DNA of 64,000 bases from Bacteroidota bacterium (GCA_023432985.1 JAEZEQ010000065.1:1-64000); one strand, 5' to 3'; counted from the stretch's first letter, positions 42,541-51,787 are shown. Translations and numbers: made by a program. The notes: generated by a model not told the origin, from the sequence alone.

Positions 42541-43236
42541 ATGTCTGCCTACGAAAACAAACCAATCCGCAATTGGGTGCGCGAAGACCGACCCAGAGAG
42601 AAATTGATGTCTAAAGGACACCATGCATTGAGTGATGCCGAATTGCTGGCCATACTCATTAATACCGGAACCAAAGGTCAAAGCGCTATTCAGCTCGCTA
42701 AAAATTTGATGCAGCTGGCCCAGGATAATCTGGTCGAATTATCCCGCCTCGATTTACATGATATAAGAAAGATTAAAGGTATAGGCGAAAAAAAAGCGAT
42801 TGTTATTCTTGCTGCGCTCGAACTGGGAAATAGACGTCGTATGGCCGGTGCCCTCGAAAGAGCCCAAATCAGCAGCTCTAAAGATGCATACGAGTTCATT
42901 AGTCCGCTCCTCTCGGATAGTAAAACCGAAAAATTTGTCGTTCTCTACCTGAATAGAGCCAATAAAATTATAACGCACCGACTTCACTCATCCGGTGGTT
43001 TGACCGGAACGGTGGTGGATATTAAACTGATTCTAAAAGAAGCTATTATGCATAGCGCATGTGGAATTATTATGGCCCATAACCACCCCAGCGGAAACCT
43101 TCAACCTAGTCACAACGATAAACGTCTTACCCAAAATATGAACGAATCGGCAATGCTTATGGATGTGGTCCTCTTCGATCACCTGATAATTACTGGCGAT
43201 AATTACCTTTCCTTTAAAGATGAAGGCCTACTCTGA
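42541..43236 (+). CDS. radC: RadC family JAB/MPN-domain protein
   Basis: The 231-residue protein has an N-terminal helix-hairpin-helix region (~1-100, IRKIKGIGEKKAIVILAALEL) and a C-terminal JAB/MPN metalloprotease-like domain. The metal motif HNHPSGNLQPSHND and the downstream DHLIITGDNYLSF block are present. The DNA-repair name is historical and its enzymatic role is unsettled. Its ATG follows the rpsT terminator directly, so it is either leaderless or expressed by read-through. Confidence 0.92.
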   Translation: MSAYENKPIRNWVREDRPREKLMSKGHHALSDAELLAILINTGTKGQSAIQLAKNLMQLAQDNLVELSRLDLHDIRKIKGIGEKKAIVILAALELGNRRRMAGALERAQISSSKDAYEFISPLLSDSKTEKFVVLYLNRANKIITHRLHSSGGLTGTVVDIKLILKEAIMHSACGIIMAHNHPSGNLQPSHNDKRLTQNMNESAMLMDVVLFDHLIITGDNYLSFKDEGLL

Positions 43237-43458
43237 AGGCTTATTGCATTGCTCCTCGGGCATAGCGCCACATAAGCCGCAGGCTTCCCCGTCTTTATTG
43301 AGCATTGGATTCTGACTGGCACAAGTACCCGCAAATTTCCCGTTTTTCTTGAAAATTAATTTCACCGCTATGCCCGCAAATGCTAAGCCCAACATTGCTA
43401 AGGTTAATCCTAATGTTACTAATAATGTCTTGTCCATTTTTTCTTTTAACTTTGACAA
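43228..43458 (-). CDS. Small cysteine-rich membrane protein (NqrM-like pattern)
   Basis: This 76-residue protein has a transmembrane segment (~10-35). A cytoplasmic tail carries four cysteines, GTCASQNP and GEACGLCGAMPEEQC, recalling the NqrM/DUF539 iron-delivery proteins. It recurs in Bacteroidota as an uncharacterised membrane protein. It overlaps the radC stop by 9 bp on the opposite strand. Metal binding is inference. An alternative start is ATG 43437. Confidence 0.7.
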   Translation of the reverse strand: MSKLKEKMDKTLLVTLGLTLAMLGLAFAGIAVKLIFKKNGKFAGTCASQNPMLNKDGEACGLCGAMPEEQCNKPSE

Positions 43459-43503
43459 AGTTACGATTTTAATACGCTATTTCCTTATATTTTAACATAC
43501 GTT

Positions 43504-45144
43504 TTGGTGATTACAGCAGCTCGAATTCGACAAGAAATATGGCAGAATATGCCTCGGCAAGAATGGGATATCCTCGTAATAGGAGGTGGGATTACCGGCG
43601 CCGGTATTGCGTTGGACGCTGCATCGAGGGGATTGAAAGTGGCCCTGGTCGATATGCACGATTTTGCCTCCGGTACATCGAGCCGAAGTACCAAATTGAT
43701 ACATGGCGGACTCCGTTACCTGAAAAATTTTGAATGGGGGCTCGTGCGCGAAACCGGAATCGAAAGAGCTATAGCCTTTAAAAATGCCCCGCATTTGGTT
43801 AGACCCGAACCCATGCTTTTGCCCGTACTGAACGGTGGATCTATGTCGCGAAATGCCATTTCACTAGGCGTTTGGTTCTATGATTTTTTGGCCGATGTGC
43901 CCCGAAAACAAAGAAGAATAATGCTCGATAAACAGGAATGTCTCGCTAAAGAACCCCTGCTGAATAAAGACCTGGTGAAAGGCGCCGCACTCTATCACGA
44001 ATATAGAACCGATGACGCCAGACTCACCATTGAAGTCCTTAAAACCGCCCGAAACCACGGTGCAGCCGCACTAAATTACGCAAAAGCCGAAAAACCTATT
44101 TTCCAAAATGGGAAAATTGTCGGATTTTCTATTCAGGATATGCTCTCGGAGCAAAAAATGGAACTGAAAGCAAAAGTGGTCATTAATGCCGCCGGACCCT
44201 GGGTAGACCAAGTCAGAATTGCCGCACAAAGTCTTAATGATAAACGCCTGGTCTGGTCTAAAGGCGTACACCTCGTTTTTTCTAAGAAAAAATTGAATGT
44301 TAATCAAGCTTGCTACGTAGACGTTTTACCACAGAAAGGACGTATGATTTTTATTATCCCGCGCGATGAATCTACTTATGTGGGAACTACGGATACTTTT
44401 TTCCCCAGCCCGGATAATCCGGATGTGACCCTGGAGGATGTACATTACCTGCTCGATGCATTGAATGCGGTTCTGGATATACCTAAATTGGAAATGAAGG
44501 ATGTTCAAAGCTCTTGGAGCGGACTCAGGCCTCTGATTCATCATGCCGGAAAACCAAGTAGCGAACTCTCCCGTAAGGATGAAATTTTTGTCTCGGAAAA
44601 CGGACTAATCACTATAGCCGGCGGAAAATTGACCGGCTACCGTAAAATGGCACAAAGAACGGTTGATAAAGCCATAGACTTAGGCCAATTGCCCAAAAGT
44701 AAAAGCCATACAGCCCAAATTGTATTGCAGGGCGGACATATAAATGGATCCCTGGATGCCTATATCTACCAGAAAACGGAAGAATGTACCCAAATTCCAT
44801 GCGAATTTAAACAGGTGGAACGCCTCGTGTTTAAATATGGAAGCGAAATCGATAAGATTATTGAAATGGCATACACGCTCTATAACGCCGATAGAAGTTT
44901 GACTGCTCCACTCCTCATGGCAGAAATTCAATATGCCATTGAACAGGAATTTGTGCAGTGCCCGGCCGATTTCTATATACGCCGCACCGGAATGCTTTAT
45001 TTTTATCGTGATGAAATTCCCATGCACCAAAAATTATATGGATCTTTTATGCAAGAAAAATTGGGATTGCAAACTGATCAATTCACCGAAAAACAGGCAG
45101 AAATGAAACAGACTTTTCATGATGCCCTTAGCTTTGTTTCATGA
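43504..45144 (+). CDS. glpD: FAD-dependent glycerol-3-phosphate dehydrogenase
   Basis: This ~546-residue membrane-associated flavoenzyme oxidises sn-glycerol-3-phosphate to dihydroxyacetone phosphate and passes electrons to quinone. The FAD-binding motif is GGGITGAGIALDAASRG, followed by GTSSRSTKLIHGGLRYL and the C-terminal GGKLTGYRKMA block and DAO_C domain. The start is uncertain: TTG 43504 or GTG 43507 keep the usual ~20 residues before the FAD motif, while ATG 43549 would leave few. The stop overlaps the next gene, a histidine kinase (ATGA). Confidence 0.93.
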   Translation: MVITAARIRQEIWQNMPRQEWDILVIGGGITGAGIALDAASRGLKVALVDMHDFASGTSSRSTKLIHGGLRYLKNFEWGLVRETGIERAIAFKNAPHLVRPEPMLLPVLNGGSMSRNAISLGVWFYDFLADVPRKQRRIMLDKQECLAKEPLLNKDLVKGAALYHEYRTDDARLTIEVLKTARNHGAAALNYAKAEKPIFQNGKIVGFSIQDMLSEQKMELKAKVVINAAGPWVDQVRIAAQSLNDKRLVWSKGVHLVFSKKKLNVNQACYVDVLPQKGRMIFIIPRDESTYVGTTDTFFPSPDNPDVTLEDVHYLLDALNAVLDIPKLEMKDVQSSWSGLRPLIHHAGKPSSELSRKDEIFVSENGLITIAGGKLTGYRKMAQRTVDKAIDLGQLPKSKSHTAQIVLQGGHINGSLDAYIYQKTEECTQIPCEFKQVERLVFKYGSEIDKIIEMAYTLYNADRSLTAPLLMAEIQYAIEQEFVQCPADFYIRRTGMLYFYRDEIPMHQKLYGSFMQEKLGLQTDQFTEKQAEMKQTFHDALSFVS

Positions 45145-48100
45145 CCCGAAATAAGAAATATCTTACCCGCGCTGCCATCGCCCTGTGGATTACATCCCTG
45201 ACCATACTCCTTGTTTTCAAGGTGATGAATAATAGATACTTCAGCCAAGAAGCTATTTCGAAAAGAATTACGCATTTGTTTCAAGAACAGGAACGCAGGC
45301 ACGAAGATTTGGTTTTTAAAGTTGAAAATGATCTGATCCCATCACTGAATAAAAAACAATTACCCGTTTCTGATTATGCATATTGGCTCGATTTGTATTC
45401 ACGTACCAAAATCGGAGTTTTCGTATATAGATCGGATAGCCTGATTTATTGGAATAATAGCCAGATTTCTGTCGATAGACAATATGTTTATAATATCTAT
45501 AATGCCGTTTTGGTTTTTAAAAAACGTGCTATCTATACCTCTAAAACTTTTCAATCGGGAAATTATAGAATATTGTTGCTTTCGCAATTGCAGGAAAATA
45601 AAGCCTTGCCCTCCGCTTCGCCACGTTTCGAATTCGATCCTAAATATAGAATACCACCCGAAGTGCAATTGGTCGATAACGAATTTTCCGGCGAATACGG
45701 TAAGGTATATCCGCTGACTTCTATTTCGGGCCAGGAAGTCGCACGTTTCTTTATTCCTGATGAATATACCAAAGGAAATCAAATGTGGGAAAATTTTCTG
45801 CTCGGGTTTTGCGGATATATGTTTTTACTCATTGGCATAATTGTACAAGCCCGTATCAAAAAACCGCATTGGCAGGGACTTTATTCTTTGTTTGTGGTGC
45901 TGATTTCGGCTTTATACCTCTATCTGGATGCTACTTATAATATAAGTGGAAAGAATTATGAAGTCGGACTTTATGATTCCAGCCTCTATGCCAGTGGAAC
46001 TCTAATCCCTTCTTTGGGAGATTTCTTCAACTGGATTTTGTCTTTTGCTATCTGGTCCTTTATGTTTTTCTTGTACAGTATACGCTTTGTCGGACGAAAA
46101 TATTATGCCTATTTTCAAAATAGGAAATGGGTGTATTGGCTGTTCGGACTGATTTCTATATCATCTATTATTCCGCTTTATTTAGTGCCTAATTATCTGA
46201 TCCAAAACTCGACTCTGGCTTTGGATTTTAATTATATTACTTATTTCAATTTAACAAGCCTGGCCGGAGTAGCCATTATGCTTTTTGCCTTGATGGGATA
46301 TTTGCTTACGAATGTTTCCGGATCCTATTTTGTAATGCGCAATAAAGGCTCCTGGCTTTTGTTTATTTTGGGTAAAACCTGCGGCTTTTTAGCCCTGTTT
46401 TTTATTCTGAAACCTCCCTTTTTCGATATGCTGCTCATTTTGCTCTATTGTGCGCCTATGAGTGCTTATTTGCTGGTTTATTTTAAGAAAAATAACCGCT
46501 ATTTATCCGACTTCTTTCTCATCTTCGCAGCAGTTTGGTCTGCCCTTTTTATAGGCTATTTTTTGGTTAAAAATACGGTGGAAAAACGTAAGGTGGAAGC
46601 CTCTTTTTATGCCGATAAAATTTCGGGACAATCGGACCCCGCCGCTTCTTTTTATTTTCAAAATGCCGCCCAATCTTTTGCTGGCGACAGCCTTATGCAA
46701 AATTTATTGCTCGATGCCAAAGAAAAGTCTAAACTGGAAGAAGTGCTGGACCTCGCAATAAACCAGCATTTTAGCGGTTATTGGAATAATTACAGTATAC
46801 TCACTTTTTATAAAGATTCTTTTAAAATTGAACCACATGATTCCCTGATTTTTGAACGTTTCGAATCGCTCTTGTTTAAATCTGTTGGCGGAGATTACGG
46901 ACAATTTAGTCCCCTCTATTCCGATAGCAATTATTGGAAATTTATCGGAAAATTGCCCGTTGATGTTGGCCTGCCCAATAAAGGGAATTTGTACCTGGTC
47001 TTCGAAACCAAAAAATATATGGGACAAACCGGACTCCCCGAATTCTTAATCCGACGTCCTTATTACCTCGAAACTCTACAAAAAGGATTCTTCACCGGAC
47101 GCTATGTAAACGGCATCCTCGTCGATAATTCGGGATATGGAAATATGCCCCTTTTTCTGAATGAAGAGAATTTAAGCCTCCTGAAGGATACAGAATTCGG
47201 ACATGTTACGTATTTTACTCAAGGCAATGAAGCCATTGTGGTCGTAGATGCAAAATCGAATAGCAGCTCTTATCTGAATACGGTTTCTATTCTGTTTCTG
47301 GTCATCCTTATCTTTATCAGTATCCTGCGATGGTTTACGGTTAAATTTATTCCTGCACGCAAATATATTTCGCTGGGTAGTCAGTTTCGCTTTTTTGTAA
47401 TCGCGACGATTACGGTGACTTTTGTATTGCTTTTGGTCAACTCTATTTTCTTTACCCGACAAGTTATCCTGGATCAGGACCGGAAATTTTTTGCCAAAAC
47501 AAGCGAACATATCCAATCGCAAATTGAAGGAATTGATTGGGACAAATTTTCGGATATCCGATCGGAATTTCTCGACCAATTGGAGAGTAAATTGTCGACC
47601 ATAGCTTCCCGAAATCGGATTGAGATTAACTATTATTCCGCTAGGGGACACCTCCTCTACAGCTCAAGACCTGAAATTTTCAGGGAACAATTCCGCGCTA
47701 ATGTCATAGAACCCCGGGGACGAATTGCGCTTATGGAAGGGACACATTCCTTTTATTTTTTAAAAGATCAAATCGGAGATATTGAGTATACCTCAGTCTA
47801 TTTGCCTATCTATTCGGAACAACAAAACTTAAAGGGTTATGTGGAAATTCCCTTTTTCTCCGAAAATGCCAAAAGAAATACTGAATTGTCTTTTTCTATA
47901 AATCAGATTGTGAATTATTTCACCATTTTCATCACCATAGTAATATTATTTACCCTATTGGCTTCGATACGCTTTTTGAGACCCTTGGAAGAGTTGCGTT
48001 TGCGTATATTGGGTCTGCGTATCGGAGACCGATTGATGCCTATTGAATACAGAGGATCGGATGAAATTGCCGCCCTGGTAAAAGCCTATAATATTGCCAT

Positions 48101-48815
48101 CGCCGACCTGCAAGCCAGTGCCGAATTATTGGCCAGCTCCGAAAGAGAAAAAGCCTGGCGCGAAATGGCCAAACAAGTAGCCCACGAAATTAAAAACCCG
48201 CTTACCCCATTGCGCCTTAACCTGCAAATGCTCGAAAAAGCCTATAAGGACGGACGTGAAGATTTTGATGAACGCTTTAAACAATTCCACAAAAGTGCAC
48301 TCGAACAAATCGATACTATGGCCCAAATTGCGACCGATTTCAGCAATTTTGCACGATTGGATAAAATGGAAATGAGTGAGACCAATATAGTCCCCCTTAT
48401 TAAATCGGTCCACTCTATGTTTGAGTTTTATATGGATAATGTGGAAGTGAAATGCGATTTGCCCCAAAAAGAAATCTGGGTGATGGGCGATAAGGATTTA
48501 ATTCTACGCATATTGAATAATTTGGTGAAAAATGCCTGCCAGGCCATAGGACCACGTAATGTGGGCTGGGTCGAAATCAGCGCTAAAAAACGCGATAATA
48601 CCTGGGAAATTTGTGTTCAAGATAATGGCCCCGGTATCCCCGAAGCCATGAAATCCAGCATTTTTAAACCTAATTTTACGACTAAAACTATGGGAAGCGG
48701 ACTGGGTTTGGTGATGTGTAAGAATATGGTCGAAAGTATGGACGGAGAAATATGGTTCGAAAGTGTGGAAAATGAGGGAACCCTCTTTGTTTTTTCTTTG
48801 AAAGCGATGGAATGA
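45141..48815 (+). CDS. Very large NtrY-like sensor histidine kinase
   Basis: This 1224-residue membrane kinase is far above the family norm. It has an N-terminal anchor (~10-28), an extracytoplasmic segment, and a cluster of about seven membrane segments (~215-470). A large second periplasmic region follows (~480-700), then further membrane segments (~710-730, ~755-780), a second sensor loop, and a last segment (~920-940). HAMP (~945-1000), HisKA (H1015 in VAHEIKNPLTPLRL) and HATPase_c (NLVKNACQA, DNGPGIP, GSGLGLVMCK) complete it. No response regulator gene is adjacent. It overlaps glpD by 4 bp, so it is translationally coupled to a metabolic enzyme. Confidence 0.9.
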   Translation: MTRNKKYLTRAAIALWITSLTILLVFKVMNNRYFSQEAISKRITHLFQEQERRHEDLVFKVENDLIPSLNKKQLPVSDYAYWLDLYSRTKIGVFVYRSDSLIYWNNSQISVDRQYVYNIYNAVLVFKKRAIYTSKTFQSGNYRILLLSQLQENKALPSASPRFEFDPKYRIPPEVQLVDNEFSGEYGKVYPLTSISGQEVARFFIPDEYTKGNQMWENFLLGFCGYMFLLIGIIVQARIKKPHWQGLYSLFVVLISALYLYLDATYNISGKNYEVGLYDSSLYASGTLIPSLGDFFNWILSFAIWSFMFFLYSIRFVGRKYYAYFQNRKWVYWLFGLISISSIIPLYLVPNYLIQNSTLALDFNYITYFNLTSLAGVAIMLFALMGYLLTNVSGSYFVMRNKGSWLLFILGKTCGFLALFFILKPPFFDMLLILLYCAPMSAYLLVYFKKNNRYLSDFFLIFAAVWSALFIGYFLVKNTVEKRKVEASFYADKISGQSDPAASFYFQNAAQSFAGDSLMQNLLLDAKEKSKLEEVLDLAINQHFSGYWNNYSILTFYKDSFKIEPHDSLIFERFESLLFKSVGGDYGQFSPLYSDSNYWKFIGKLPVDVGLPNKGNLYLVFETKKYMGQTGLPEFLIRRPYYLETLQKGFFTGRYVNGILVDNSGYGNMPLFLNEENLSLLKDTEFGHVTYFTQGNEAIVVVDAKSNSSSYLNTVSILFLVILIFISILRWFTVKFIPARKYISLGSQFRFFVIATITVTFVLLLVNSIFFTRQVILDQDRKFFAKTSEHIQSQIEGIDWDKFSDIRSEFLDQLESKLSTIASRNRIEINYYSARGHLLYSSRPEIFREQFRANVIEPRGRIALMEGTHSFYFLKDQIGDIEYTSVYLPIYSEQQNLKGYVEIPFFSENAKRNTELSFSINQIVNYFTIFITIVILFTLLASIRFLRPLEELRLRILGLRIGDRLMPIEYRGSDEIAALVKAYNIAIADLQASAELLASSEREKAWREMAKQVAHEIKNPLTPLRLNLQMLEKAYKDGREDFDERFKQFHKSALEQIDTMAQIATDFSNFARLDKMEMSETNIVPLIKSVHSMFEFYMDNVEVKCDLPQKEIWVMGDKDLILRILNNLVKNACQAIGPRNVGWVEISAKKRDNTWEICVQDNGPGIPEAMKSSIFKPNFTTKTMGSGLGLVMCKNMVESMDGEIWFESVENEGTLFVFSLKAME

Positions 48816-48847
48816 TTTTTGTATATTGCGCCTGAAAAAGTTAACGA

Positions 48848-49765
48848 ATGACTAAACCAATCGAAAGGACTGAAAAGAAAAACAGTCTTATTAATCTTGT
48901 TCTCATTTTATTGGGAATTCTAGCCTTATTATTGCTTGCAGGATCTCTGTTTTTGGGCTGGCAATATCTTCAGCTTAATAATGAAGTTAGCCGTCAGGAG
49001 CAGGTTATAGAACGCCAAAATATTCAAAAGGATAGTTTGCAAAATGAAATCGAATTCCTGAAAACGGAAATCAGAAAACAACAGGATCTGCACAATGTTG
49101 AGGTCGAAAATGTAATCGGTCAGTTAGAGAATTTGAAAGTAAGCCTGCGCTCAAACTCCGGAGGCGAAAGTCTGAATAAGTATAAAGCCGAAGTGAAAAG
49201 ACTGAAAGAGGAAATTGCCACTTTTCAGGAACAGGCCGAAGCATGGAGATTGAAGGAAGCTGAATATAAACAACAATTGGATATAGCACGCTCGGATATG
49301 AAAGTGCTGGATTCGCAAAATCAATCCCTCGAAAGTGATAAAAAAATGCTGACCGAAAAGGTGGAGTCCGGGGCCGTTTTGCAAATTTCGGATATTGCCG
49401 CACACGCATTTTTTGTAAACAAGAAAGGGAAGGAAAAAGCGCTGGATAAAGCCCGGAAAGTGAATAAGCTCGAATGTTGTTTTACGGTTTTCAGAAATAG
49501 TATAGCCGAAAAGGGCGAACGTACAGCTTATCTGATTATCAAAGAACCCGGAGGAAAGATTATTAAATCGGATAAAAGTGCCTTGTTCGAATCGACCGGA
49601 GGTCTTATGAATTATACCGCTATGTCCACTTTTAACTACGACGGACAAGATACCAAACTATGTATAGATATAGACCTGAAAGATGACCTTGAAAAAGGGA
49701 ATTATTTAATGGAGGTGTATATTGATAAAAATTATACTTCGGAACAAAAAATTGAATTAAAATAG
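48848..49765 (+). CDS. Membrane-anchored coiled-coil protein, unknown function
   Basis: This 305-residue protein has a cytoplasmic N-terminus and one transmembrane segment (~16-40, LVLILLGILALLLLAGSLFLG). A long coiled coil follows (~42-178, rich in E/Q/K heptads), then a beta-rich C-terminal domain (~185-305, CCFTVFRNSIAEKGERTAYLIIKEPGG region). The layout recurs in Bacteroidota as an uncharacterised protein, sometimes mislabelled as chromosome partitioning. It may be a periplasmic structural or scaffold protein. It lies 32 bp after the histidine kinase and 32 bp before a lipoprotein gene. Confidence 0.75.
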   Translation: MTKPIERTEKKNSLINLVLILLGILALLLLAGSLFLGWQYLQLNNEVSRQEQVIERQNIQKDSLQNEIEFLKTEIRKQQDLHNVEVENVIGQLENLKVSLRSNSGGESLNKYKAEVKRLKEEIATFQEQAEAWRLKEAEYKQQLDIARSDMKVLDSQNQSLESDKKMLTEKVESGAVLQISDIAAHAFFVNKKGKEKALDKARKVNKLECCFTVFRNSIAEKGERTAYLIIKEPGGKIIKSDKSALFESTGGLMNYTAMSTFNYDGQDTKLCIDIDLKDDLEKGNYLMEVYIDKNYTSEQKIELK

Positions 49766-49797
49766 CAAAATCAATCACAAACATAAAAACAAGAAAA

Positions 49798-50238
49798 ATG
49801 AAAAAACAAATCGTAATTTTAGGCGCTTTAGTTGTAGGAATTATGGCATGGAGCGGCTGTACTAAAGAGGATCTTATCGGTTCTATGACTGCTAACGTAA
49901 ACGGTACAGCATGGACAGCAACCGGACAGGCAGCTGTGGCAGTGCAAAATCGTGTGGTGATCACGGGTAGTACCTCAAGCTCTACTATCGTATTAAGTCC
50001 GAACGGTAAAGCCGCAGGAACATATAATACGGACGTGTTCGAAGGTAGTGTGCAGCCTTTTGTATATACGCCCAATTTGAATACTCCGCAAAATACCTAT
50101 GCCGGTTCAAGCGGATCTATCGTTATTACTTCTTATTCTAATAATCGCCTGAGCGGAACTTTTAACGTGTCTGCTACCAATGCAACCCCGGAAACGATTA
50201 ATATTACGGGCGAATTCAAGAATATTTTGATTAACTAA
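49798..50238 (+). CDS. Small lipoprotein (DUF6252-like), unknown function
   Basis: This 146-residue lipoprotein has signal MKKQIVILGALVVGIMAWSGC with lipidated C21. The mature part begins TANVNGTAWTATG, then a compact beta-rich fold with IVITSYSNNRLSGTFNVSA and a terminal NITGEFKNI. Repeated G-T-F and N-G-x-x-W motifs resemble the DUF6252 lipoproteins of Bacteroidota. It is probably surface or periplasmic. A terminator follows. Confidence 0.7.
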   Translation: MKKQIVILGALVVGIMAWSGCTKEDLIGSMTANVNGTAWTATGQAAVAVQNRVVITGSTSSSTIVLSPNGKAAGTYNTDVFEGSVQPFVYTPNLNTPQNTYAGSSGSIVITSYSNNRLSGTFNVSATNATPETINITGEFKNILIN

Positions 50239-50264
50239 CTCATATTTTTTACATATGTTTTTTA

Positions 50265-50294
50265 AAAGATGCCTGAAGCAGGCATCTTTTTTTT
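50265..50294 (+). terminator. Rho-independent terminator
   Basis: A perfect 8-bp stem GATGCCTG (50268-50275) with CAGGCATC (50279-50286), loop AAG, is followed by a T-run. It separates the lipoprotein gene from thyA. Confidence 0.88.
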
Positions 50295-50341
50295 GTTAGC
50301 AAAATATTGAAAATTGACTATGAATTCCACCCCTTTGGTTA

Positions 50342-50349
50342 TACATTTG
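50342..50349 (+). promoter_or_regulatory. -7 promoter element TACATTTG immediately before thyA
   Basis: This exact TAnnTTTG match ends only 4 nt before the thyA ATG. Since the start of transcription normally lies a few bases after this element, the thyA mRNA should be leaderless or nearly so. Confidence 0.55.
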
Positions 50350-50353
50350 TACT

Positions 50354-51148
50354 ATGCGCCAGTATCATGATTTAATGCAGTATGTTTTGGACCACGGAAC
50401 ATACAAAGAAGACAGAACCGGTACGGGTACCTACAGCGTATTCGGTTATCAAATGCGATTCGATTTATCGGAAGGATTCCCCTTGGTTACTACCAAGAAA
50501 GTGCATCTGCGATCTATTATTCACGAATTGCTTTGGTTTTTGAAAGGAGATACCAATATCGCATATCTTAAAGATAATGGGGTAAGCATTTGGGATGAAT
50601 GGGCTGACGAACAAGGAAATCTTGGTCCGGTCTACGGATACCAATGGCGCAGCTGGCAAACTGCTTCCGGCGAAGCGATTGATCAAATTTCTAAAGTAAT
50701 CGACCAGATTAAACGCAATCCGGATAGCCGCCGACTCATCGTCACCGCGTGGAATCCGGCCGATGTAGATAAAATGGCCCTGCCTCCATGTCACGCTTTT
50801 TTCCAATTTTACGTAGCCAATGGAAAATTAAGCTGTCAGCTCTATCAACGTAGCGCCGATATTTTTTTAGGCGTACCTTTTAATATAGCCTCTTATGCAT
50901 TGCTGACCATGATGGTGGCTCAGGTATGTGGTTTGAAAGCAGGCGAATTTGTGCACACTTTCGGCGATGCACATATCTACTCGAACCACCTTGAACAAGC
51001 CAAATTGCAATTGTCGCGCGACCTGCGCCCCTTGCCTACCATGAATATAAATCCACAAGTGAAGGATATTTTCGGATTTTCTTTCGAGGATTTTGAACTG
51101 CTTAATTATGACCCGCATCCACATATTAAAGCCCCGGTTGCCGTATAA
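50354..51148 (+). CDS. thyA: Thymidylate synthase ThyA
   Basis: This 264-residue cytoplasmic enzyme methylates dUMP to dTMP with methylene-tetrahydrofolate. The catalytic cysteine is C146 in PPCHAFFQFYV, the same numbering as in E. coli. Other signatures are EDRTGTGT, RRLIVTAWNP, YQRSADIFLGVPFNI and the FGDAHIYSNHL block. The first codon is well supported by family alignment (M-x-Q-Y). It overlaps folA (TAATG), the usual thyA-folA operon. Terminal residues PVAV are as expected. Confidence 0.97.
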   Translation: MRQYHDLMQYVLDHGTYKEDRTGTGTYSVFGYQMRFDLSEGFPLVTTKKVHLRSIIHELLWFLKGDTNIAYLKDNGVSIWDEWADEQGNLGPVYGYQWRSWQTASGEAIDQISKVIDQIKRNPDSRRLIVTAWNPADVDKMALPPCHAFFQFYVANGKLSCQLYQRSADIFLGVPFNIASYALLTMMVAQVCGLKAGEFVHTFGDAHIYSNHLEQAKLQLSRDLRPLPTMNINPQVKDIFGFSFEDFELLNYDPHPHIKAPVAV

Positions 51149-51636
51149 TGAGAATATCTTTGCTTGTAGCCCTTGCCCAAAATGGAGTTATTGGAATCAA
51201 TAATGACCTGCCATGGCGCCTGCCCGATGACCTGAAATGGTTTAAAAAAAATACCCTCGGTAAACCCATTATCATGGGACGAAATACTATGGAAAGCCTG
51301 GGCCGCCGCCCCTTGCCCGGAAGAAAAAATATTTTTATCAGCCGCCAATTTCAAGAACATATTGAAGGATTTGAACATGCCGCATCTTTATCGGATGCCA
51401 TTGCGCTCTGCGGTGATGTGGACGAAATTTGTATTATTGGAGGTGCCTTTTTGTATGAATCGGCCCTGGATATGGTCGACCGCATGTATATTACCCGCGT
51501 GGAAGCCGAACCGGAAGGTGATACTTTTTTTCCTGAATTTGATGCCGATCTCTGGAAATGCATCTATAGCGAACAGCATGAAAAGGATGATAGACATGCC
51601 TATGCTTTTCGTTTCGAAATATGGGATCGCATTTAA
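51148..51636 (+). CDS. folA: Dihydrofolate reductase
   Basis: This 162-residue NADPH-dependent enzyme regenerates tetrahydrofolate consumed by ThyA. Signatures: VIGINNDLPWRLPDDLKWFK (active-site acid in the D-L-K helix), IIMGRNTMESLG, PGRKNIFISR, and IIGGAFLYESAL. Length is normal. Its ATG overlaps the thyA stop by one base, indicating translational coupling. Confidence 0.97.
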   Translation: MRISLLVALAQNGVIGINNDLPWRLPDDLKWFKKNTLGKPIIMGRNTMESLGRRPLPGRKNIFISRQFQEHIEGFEHAASLSDAIALCGDVDEICIIGGAFLYESALDMVDRMYITRVEAEPEGDTFFPEFDADLWKCIYSEQHEKDDRHAYAFRFEIWDRI

Positions 51637-51654
51637 GCCTTAATTTGAAAATAA

Positions 51655-51760
51655 GCCTTTGTATCGCGCGCCGGATACCCGTAGGGTGCTAGGCTGCGTA
51701 ATGCAATGAAGCGGCCGTACATCCCAAGTGGTAGCCGGGACGGGGCTTTTTTATTGTGGG
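51655..51760. other. GC-rich structured intergenic element (REP-like or RNA)
   Basis: The folA-purQ gap contains a block clearly richer in GC than anything around it. It holds GGATACCCGTAGGGTGCTAG at 51673-51692, a hairpin GGCTGC (51692-51697) with GCGGCC (51711-51716), and a TCCC/GGGA pair (51722-51725 with 51737-51740). CGGGGC then runs into TTTTTT (51741-51752). I believe GGATACCCG-type blocks recur in intergenic regions of some Bacteroidota, which would make this a dispersed repeat, but a structured RNA with its own terminator is also possible. Confidence 0.5.
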
Positions 51761-51787
51761 CCAAATGCCCGCGCCCAAATGAAATTT

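Noticed and set aside
42541..43236. radC as evidence of an integrated mobile element
   Set aside because: Some radC-like genes travel with mobile elements, but this one is the full-length chromosomal form next to rpsT with core-like composition.
47172..47651. 159-codon minus-strand open frame inside the histidine kinase gene
   Set aside because: Shadow of the kinase frame; composition is unlike a protein and no family is recognisable.
51637..51787. Known riboswitch (purine, THF or T-box) between folA and purQ
   Set aside because: No recognised aptamer core could be matched, and the block lies downstream of folA and beyond the 3' end of purQ, not in a leader.
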